The notes below the pieces were generated by a model. It ran no database searches. It was not told the origin of the DNA and was given only the letters and a program-made list of their open reading frames with translations. A DNA stretch of 5,640 bases from DATARH01 sp036273175 (GTDB taxonomy: Bacteria > Pseudomonadota > Alphaproteobacteria > ATCC43930 > CGMCC-115725). A program made the position numbers and the translations under genes. The stretch is taken from positions 1-5,640 of the forward strand of contig DASUIE010000217.1 of the NCBI GenBank assembly GCA_036273175.1, in the 5' to 3' direction. Of the stretch, positions 1 through 3,741 are shown piece after piece (positions within the stretch are counted from its first letter, which is position 1; every line of letters starts with the position of its first letter).

Positions 1-772
1 ACATCTGCGGCTGGGCCAGCACGATGACATAATCGTTGGGGCCGCCCGGCGCACAGGCATAGGTGGTGCCGGGCACGGTATGGCCGAGCTGGTTGCCGTG
101 GCGCTCCATCGGCCTGCCCTGGCGCTGGTGGTCGCGCAGGCTGACGCGAACGATGTTGACGACCGCATCCTGCATCGACACCTCGACATGCTGGCCCCGC
201 CCGGTCTGATGGCGCTGCTGGATCGCGGCGAGGATGCCGATCGCCATCTGCATGCCGGTGCCGCTGTCGCCGATCGCCGGAAGCACGAGGGTCGGCGGGT
301 TTTCCGGAAAGCCGGTAACGCTCATCGCCCCGCCCATCGCCTGCGCGACCGGCTCGTAGCTCTTGAACCCGCTATACGGCCCATAGCTGCCGAAGCCCTT
401 GATCGTCGCGTAGACGAGGCGCGGGTTGAGGTCGCGCAGCGTGTCCCAGCCCAGCCCGAGCCTGTCCATCGCGCCCGGCCCGAAATTTTCCAGCAGCACA
501 TCGGACTGCCTGACGACCTCCTTGAACAGCCGCTTCCCCTCCTCGGTCTTGAGGTTGAGCGTCAGGCTCTTCTTGTTGGCGTTGAACAACAGGAAAAAGA
601 GGCTGTCGGAGCCCTTGATGTCGGCGTGCACGGTTCGCGCCACATCGCCGCCCTTTGGCTCTTCGAGCTTGATCACATCGGCGCCGAGAAACGCCATGAT
701 CTGCGCGCAGGCGGGACCCGCCTGGTTGTGCGTCATATCGATCACGCGGATGCCGTCGAGGGCTTTACCCAT
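1..772 (-). CDS. CaiB/BaiF family CoA transferase, formyl-CoA transferase-like (C-terminus beyond window)
   Basis: Class III CoA transferase: moves coenzyme A between carboxylic acids through an aspartyl-CoA thioester, in the cytoplasm. The 257 visible residues (family about 400-430) start MGKALDGIRVIDMTHNQAGP. By recalled comparison with Oxalobacter formigenes formyl-CoA transferase, Gln17 (HNQAGP), Lys137, Tyr139 and the catalytic Asp169 (AIGDSGTG) fall at identical numbers, followed by the family block TGRGQHVEVSMQDAV (190-204). Differences: residue 38 is Glu where I recall Arg in the formyl enzyme, and the glycine-rich loop region reads APGGPND (241-247), so the substrate may not be formate or oxalate. 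The ATG is set by an AGGAGAG ribosome site at 778-784, 5 bases upstream. It lies 41 bases after the DUF29 gene on the same strand, with no obvious terminator between, so co-transcription is plausible. The family is certain; the substrate is not known. Confidence 0.93.
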   Translation of the reverse strand, partial: MGKALDGIRVIDMTHNQAGPACAQIMAFLGADVIKLEEPKGGDVARTVHADIKGSDSLFFLLFNANKKSLTLNLKTEEGKRLFKEVVRQSDVLLENFGPGAMDRLGLGWDTLRDLNPRLVYATIKGFGSYGPYSGFKSYEPVAQAMGGAMSVTGFPENPPTLVLPAIGDSGTGMQMAIGILAAIQQRHQTGRGQHVEVSMQDAVVNIVRVSLRDHQRQGRPMERHGNQLGHTVPGTTYACAPGGPNDYVIVLAQPQM

Positions 773-777
773 GGCGT

Positions 778-784
778 CTCTCCT
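778..784 (-). promoter_or_regulatory. Ribosome binding site of the CoA transferase
   Basis: AGGAGAG on the minus strand, 5 bases before the ATG at 772. It is the strongest Shine-Dalgarno match among the leftward genes and fixes the start that places the catalytic Asp at residue 169. Confidence 0.75.
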
Positions 785-813
785 GTGTGCCCGACAAGCT
801 GCGCCGTGCGGGC

Positions 814-1275
814 CTAACGTGGTTCCGGATACCAATCCTCGACGAGGATTTCATCGACCGTGTAGGGGCAGTCCGACGGCAATGATCGAGCCGCGTCCTG
901 CTCCCCATGTTTGGCCAGTTCGAGCCCCGCTCGTTTGCGAGCAATCGTGTAAATCCGCGGCAACTCCGCTTCGATGTCTCGTCGTAAAGAGGGCGAAAGC
1001 TCGTCAGCGAGCGCAGATCTCGCCTCGATGATCGAGTCCATCCAGTCGAAGCGGGGGTCGCTCGCGGGCGAATGCGCAAGCTTCAGGAAATGAACGAGCA
1101 CGCGCTGGATTTGGCTGCGTACGGCGTTGCGTTCGCTCTTGCCCAAATCCTCGATCTCCTCGGCGAGGTGTTCACGATCGAAGCGATTGTCGCGCGTGCG
1201 CAATGAGCGCAAGACCTCTGCCTGGTACTGGGTCCAGGCGTAGAAATCATCGTCGTAGCGCGGTCCGTCCGGCAT
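814..1275 (-). CDS. DUF29 family protein
   Basis: A complete 153-residue protein of the DUF29 family, whose biochemical role is not established. The hallmarks are in order: the N-terminal YDDDFYAWTQYQAEVLRS block (7-24), the acidic helix HLAEEIEDLGKSERNAVRSQ (36-55), the helix VLVHFLKLAHSP (59-70), a tryptophan segment RFDWMDSI (75-82) and the C-terminal CPYTVDEILVEDWYPE (136-151). Length matches the family (about 140-160). It looks soluble and largely helical, with no signal peptide or membrane segment. The ATG sits just before the conserved block; only a weak GAGG-like ribosome site lies upstream. A sampled 60-base line inside the gene is about 57% GC by hand count, against about 67% for a sampled line in the hydroxylase gene. 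It lies between an intact CoA transferase gene and the relic of another. DUF29 genes are often scattered and multicopy, so a recent arrival is possible but not shown. Confidence 0.9.
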   Translation of the reverse strand: MPDGPRYDDDFYAWTQYQAEVLRSLRTRDNRFDREHLAEEIEDLGKSERNAVRSQIQRVLVHFLKLAHSPASDPRFDWMDSIIEARSALADELSPSLRRDIEAELPRIYTIARKRAGLELAKHGEQDAARSLPSDCPYTVDEILVEDWYPEPR

Positions 1276-1390
1276 CGATCTGGCCTCGTGTCCCTTGCCG
1301 CAGTTTACCCGATCCTGCTCGTCTTCTCATCCAAAGTGCAGGAACACCCCATCTGGTTAGGCGCCGTATAATCTTGGCCGGTGCGGGCGA

Positions 1391-1450
1391 TCAGGCGTCA
1401 AATGACCGGGTCATGTCGATGACGCGGATTCCGGATAGCGCCTTATCCAT
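1391..1450 (-). pseudogene. N-terminal relic of a second CaiB/BaiF CoA transferase
   Basis: Reading leftward from the ATG at 1450, the translation is MDKALSGIRVIDMTRSFDA followed by TGA at 1393-1391. The first 14 residues match the start of the intact CoA transferase (MGKALDGIRVIDMT) at 12 of 14 positions, and then similarity stops. Over those 42 bases I count 10 differences, mostly at third codon positions. This fits a diverged homologue that was once under coding selection, not a fresh duplication. Nothing resembling the rest of the family (Asp169 region, TGRG block) follows; the DUF29 gene starts 116 bases further on. A normal gene would be about 1.2 kb, so nearly all of it is lost. The ribosome site upstream is weak (GGAAAG). 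Most likely two adjacent CoA transferase genes existed and one was deleted or replaced. It could still be expressed as a 19-residue peptide, but nothing supports that. Confidence 0.75.
1402..1414. repeat. 13-bp palindrome at the relic break point
   Basis: ATGACC G GGTCAT: two perfect 6-base arms around a single base. It spans the point where similarity of the relic to the intact CoA transferase ends (the ATGAC on the minus strand belongs to the conserved IDMT codons). It could be a deletion or insertion junction, an operator, or chance. Confidence 0.35.
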
Positions 1451-1555
1451 CTGGTCTGCTTTCCGCAAAGAATTTGCCGTTAACCGAGTCTATGCCATCG
1501 CCAGACACCATGGAACTCGCCATCGGCTACAAGCGGTTTTCGCGCCCCTCGATAC

Positions 1556-2323
1556 TTACTCGATATCGACCGTGAGTTGCGGATCGAACCGTGGATTTTC
1601 ATCGATGCCGTCGCGAGCGTAACCGCGCGGGTTGCACAGCACGCGCGTGCCATGCACAGCGTAGTCAAAGCTGTCGTGCAGATGGCCATGCACCCATAAC
1701 CGGGCGTGGCCGCCGGCGAACAGCTGCTCGGCGTCGGAGACGAAATTAGGATTCAACGGCGAACCGGCGAAGCGCGCCGGCACGCTTCGCAATGATGGCG
1801 CGTGATGCGTCACAACCACCGTCGGGCCGGCAAAGGGCAGCGCCAACTGCGCCCGCAACCACCGCGCATTACAGGCAAAAAGGGCGGCGCAGTCCTGCGG
1901 CGTGAACAATCGCCCCTCGGTTCCCGGTTCGGCGCGGATGCGGCTGAAATCGCGGTTGAACTGCCGAGACTGGAGCATTGCCTCCTGCTGCGCCGCGCCG
2001 CCGCCGGCAGCGAGAAAATCCGTCCACAGCGTACTGCCGAGAAAGCGGATTCCGCCCAGCACCAGACGGTCGTTGTCAAGCACATGCACCGCCGTGCCTT
2101 GCGCGAGCCGCCTCAACTCCTGCACTGTCTCTTGCAGGCTGGAGCCGTAAAATTCGTGGTTGCCCGGCACCAGCACCACCGGTTTTTTGAAGCCTTGCGC
2201 CCAAGCAATGCCCTCCGGCGGGCGGGCAATGTCACCCGCCAACACCACCACATCGGCGTCGGTGCGCGGCGGCGCAAAAGGGTGCACGCTCAAGTGCAGG
2301 TCGGAAATGATATGCAGCTTCAC
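1556..2323 (-). CDS. Calcineurin-like metallophosphoesterase
   Basis: A complete 255-residue cytoplasmic hydrolase of the dinuclear-metal phosphoesterase superfamily, which cleaves phosphomono- or phosphodiesters. All metal motifs are present in order: SDLHLS (Asp8, His10), AGDIA (Asp31), PGNHEFYG (Asn55, His56), VTHHAPS (His173/174) and WVHGHLHDS (His214, His216). There is no signal peptide or membrane segment. The start is GTG at 2323; it is chosen because the first beta strand (KLHIISDLH) follows at once and an in-frame TAG lies 14 codons upstream, with no ATG between. The ribosome site is weak (AGGGG about 15 bases upstream). The stop is TAA. It is transcribed away from the unknown gene at 2450 across a 126-base divergent region. 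The same strand continues through the CoA transferase relic to the DUF29 gene, with no clear terminator seen. The substrate (nucleotide, phospholipid or protein phosphate) cannot be told from the sequence. Confidence 0.93.
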   Translation of the reverse strand: MKLHIISDLHLSVHPFAPPRTDADVVVLAGDIARPPEGIAWAQGFKKPVVLVPGNHEFYGSSLQETVQELRRLAQGTAVHVLDNDRLVLGGIRFLGSTLWTDFLAAGGGAAQQEAMLQSRQFNRDFSRIRAEPGTEGRLFTPQDCAALFACNARWLRAQLALPFAGPTVVVTHHAPSLRSVPARFAGSPLNPNFVSDAEQLFAGGHARLWVHGHLHDSFDYAVHGTRVLCNPRGYARDGIDENPRFDPQLTVDIE

Positions 2324-2390
2324 GTCGCCATTTTTCTTGCCCCTGCGGATGGCTTTCAGCGCCTAGCTCAGGCTCGCCCCTCCGCCCGGA

Positions 2391-2420
2391 TTGCACCGGG
2401 AGCCTAGCATCAACTAGGCT
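2391..2420 (+). promoter_or_regulatory. Possible promoter for the unknown gene at 2450
   Basis: TTGCAC (2391-2396), 18 bases, then TAGGCT (2415-2420): a partial match to a housekeeping -35/-10 pair, which would start transcription near 2427, before the ribosome site at 2437. The match is weak and is proposed mainly because the adjoining inverted repeat would cover its spacer and -10 box. Confidence 0.25.
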
Positions 2421-2423
2421 CCC
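2398..2423. promoter_or_regulatory. Perfect 10-bp inverted repeat in a divergent intergenic region
   Basis: GGGAGCCTAG, 6-base spacer CATCAA, CTAGGCTCCC. The arms pair perfectly over 10 bases. It lies 27 bases before the ATG of the unknown gene and about 75 bases from the GTG of the phosphoesterase. The shape fits a dimeric repressor operator serving divergent promoters, or a 5'-leader hairpin. A factor-independent terminator is less likely because no T-run follows on either side. A partial copy (GCCTAG, 3 bases, AGGCTC) lies at 2361-2375. Confidence 0.55.
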
Positions 2424-2436
2424 CGAAACCCCCGAC

Positions 2437-2441
2437 GGAGG
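2437..2441 (+). promoter_or_regulatory. Ribosome binding site of the unknown gene at 2450
   Basis: GGAGG followed by 8 bases and then ATG at 2450. The ideal sequence and spacing support both the reality of the gene and the choice of start. Confidence 0.75.
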
Positions 2442-2449
2442 CAGAGACG

Positions 2450-3022
2450 ATGGCGGCAGACCCAAACCATGTAATCCTGACTGGCGAGAACCCGTTTATC
2501 CGCCTCAGCGGCACCGATGGCGGGCCGATCACGACCAATGCCAGCTTTTGGCGGATCATCACCTGCCCGGCGGGGCCCGGCCACGTGCTGTACCTGAAGA
2601 GCGAGCTGACCAACGGCCAATGGTCGATCTATTCCGATAACATCGCGATGGCGCGCTGGCTGCAGAATACGGTGCAGGGGATGCTCAACGCCGAGACCGC
2701 CGACACCTCGATCCCGGTGATCGAGGCGGAGTTCGGCAAATCCGGCGACCCGGCCTATTACTGGACCGAGCACGTCGTCGCGCGGGACATGGAGCTGGCG
2801 CTGACCTGGTACGATATCGGCGACCCGCTCCTGATCCACACCAACCCGGGCGAGGGCGGGCGCAAATACGGCGTCTGCACGCTGTTGATCCCGGCGCTCG
2901 GCGCGCGGCTGACGGCGAATGGCCAGGAAGCGGCGGGCAAGGCCTGGCCGCTGCAGCGCGAAGGCCGGCCGTTCAGCACCTGCGCGCTGGCCTTCTCGGA
3001 AAGCTGGACCGAGGCGCGCTAG
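2450..3022 (+). CDS. Uncharacterised 190-residue protein
   Basis: I do not recognise a family. The protein starts MAADPNHVILTGENPF and ends SESWTEAR. It has no signal peptide, membrane segment or metal-binding cluster, and looks like a soluble mixed alpha/beta or beta-rich protein. It is rich in tryptophan (7 of 190: positions 34, 58, 70, 105, 120, 166, 186) and has a glycine-rich turn (NPGEGGRKYG, 132-141). Two cysteines (39, 143) lie in hydrophobic segments and a third is at 178. It is real because it has a GGAGG ribosome site 8 bases upstream, runs rightward between leftward genes without crossing them, and has an ordinary, protein-like composition, unlike the Arg/Ala/Pro-rich antisense translations here. 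Its stop shares the CTAG tetramer with the stop of the converging methyltransferase. It is the only rightward gene in the window and probably forms its own transcription unit. A ligand-binding or enzyme role is possible but unsupported. Confidence 0.8.
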   Translation: MAADPNHVILTGENPFIRLSGTDGGPITTNASFWRIITCPAGPGHVLYLKSELTNGQWSIYSDNIAMARWLQNTVQGMLNAETADTSIPVIEAEFGKSGDPAYYWTEHVVARDMELALTWYDIGDPLLIHTNPGEGGRKYGVCTLLIPALGARLTANGQEAAGKAWPLQREGRPFSTCALAFSESWTEAR

Positions 3023-3741
3023 GCGGGTTTCACGCCCCAGGCGACATAGCGGCGGCGGCGCTGCACCGGCAGCCCTTCCGCCGCCTGCCGAGCCATATGC
3101 GCCGCGACCAGGTCGTCGATCGGGTCGTGGCCGATGCCGGCGAGCCCATTCGCCCGAAACAGCCCTTCGATATCGGCGGGGGGCCGGCCGCCGAGAAACG
3201 GCAGCTTGTCCTCGAGCCCGGCATATTCGGCGCTGGCGCGCGCGTTCTGCGCCGGATTGACCAGCGGACCCGGGTCGAACTGGCTGTCGATCACCGCGAG
3301 GCGCCCGCCCGGCCGCAGCAGCCGCACCCATTCCGCCACCGCTTCCGGCGGATGCGGCAGGGTCCACAGCACGTGACGGCTGACCACAAGGTCGAAGCTG
3401 GCGTCGGCAAAGGGCAGGTTCTCGGCGTCGCCCTGCTCGAACGCGACCGAGGCGCGGCTCCCGGCGGCCTTCTTCCGCGCTGCCTCCAGCATCGCCGGGG
3501 CGAAATCGACCCCGGTCACGCGATGCCCGCGCGCCGCAAGCTCGAAGCTGAGAAACCCGGTGCCGCACCCGGCGTCGAGCGCATCGAGCGCGGAGCGGCC
3601 GGCGACGATCAGCCCGACGATGCGGTCCCACGCGGCACGCTCCGCCGGGGTCGCGATGCTGTGCCCGAAATCCGCGTCGAAATGCGCCGCCCGCCGGTTC
3701 CAATGCGCCGCGACCGCGGCCTTTACGGGGTCGGAATTCAT
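3019..3741 (-). CDS. Class I SAM-dependent methyltransferase
   Basis: A complete 240-residue Rossmann-fold methyltransferase that transfers the methyl group of S-adenosylmethionine. Motif I is ALDAGCGTGFLSFELAARG (54-72), followed by VTGVDFAPAML (75-85) with the acidic ribose-binding residue Asp79, then EQGDAENLPF (102-111), FDLVVSRHVLWTLPHP (116-131) and LLRPGGRLAVID (141-152). This order matches the UbiE/SmtA-like Methyltransf_11 type. The C-terminal third (about 155-240) differs between members and probably sets the substrate, which is unknown. The ATG at 3741 overlaps the hydroxylase stop as ATGA and has a GGGAGAG ribosome site (3746-3752) inside the end of that gene, so the two are co-transcribed and probably translationally coupled. 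A longer in-frame reading upstream of this ATG is only the antisense shadow of the hydroxylase. The stop codon overlaps that of the converging unknown gene. Confidence 0.93.
   Translation of the reverse strand: MNSDPVKAAVAAHWNRRAAHFDADFGHSIATPAERAAWDRIVGLIVAGRSALDALDAGCGTGFLSFELAARGHRVTGVDFAPAMLEAARKKAAGSRASVAFEQGDAENLPFADASFDLVVSRHVLWTLPHPPEAVAEWVRLLRPGGRLAVIDSQFDPGPLVNPAQNARASAEYAGLEDKLPFLGGRPPADIEGLFRANGLAGIGHDPIDDLVAAHMARQAAEGLPVQRRRRYVAWGVKPA

Larger units (their letters stand above)
1276..1555. other. Gene-poor, rearranged spacer
   Basis: 280 bases without a complete gene. It contains the CoA transferase relic at 1391-1450 and a 13-bp palindrome at the relic's break point. Elsewhere I see only minor short repeats (GCCATCG at 1494-1500 and 1519-1525) and no clear terminator or promoter. 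Hand counts give about 53% GC for 1321-1380 and 48% for 1441-1500, lower than the flanking genes. ORFs drawn through it have no recognisable protein features. Confidence 0.6.

Noticed and set aside
790..813. GCCCG ... CGGGC inverted repeat between the DUF29 gene and the CoA transferase
   Set aside because: Only 5-base arms with a 15-base loop and no T-run; too weak to call a terminator.
80..1031. Two rightward open frames opposite the CoA transferase and DUF29 genes
   Set aside because: The leftward frames encode recognisable full motifs; the rightward ones have no motif and only reflect GC-rich codon bias.
1367..1372. TATAAT on the plus strand
   Set aside because: No -35 match stands 16-18 bases upstream, and no rightward gene follows for over 1 kb.
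1560..1569. 10-bp palindrome TCGATATCGA, with a nearby repeat of CTCGATA
   Set aside because: It lies in the last codons of the phosphoesterase (VDIE), is short, and has no T-run to act as a terminator.
2320..2331. Three-codon ORF ATGGCGACGTGA overlapping the GTG start of the phosphoesterase
   Set aside because: It could in principle couple translation, but it has no clear ribosome site and such a short string is easily expected by chance.
1802..2407. A 201-residue rightward frame opposite the phosphoesterase
   Set aside because: His, Arg and Gln-rich antisense shadow; the leftward frame holds all five metallophosphoesterase motifs.
2414..3703. A 429-residue leftward open frame
   Set aside because: It is antisense to the unknown gene and out of frame with the methyltransferase. 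Its translation is extremely rich in Arg, Ala and Gly with no family motif, as expected for a shadow in GC-rich DNA.
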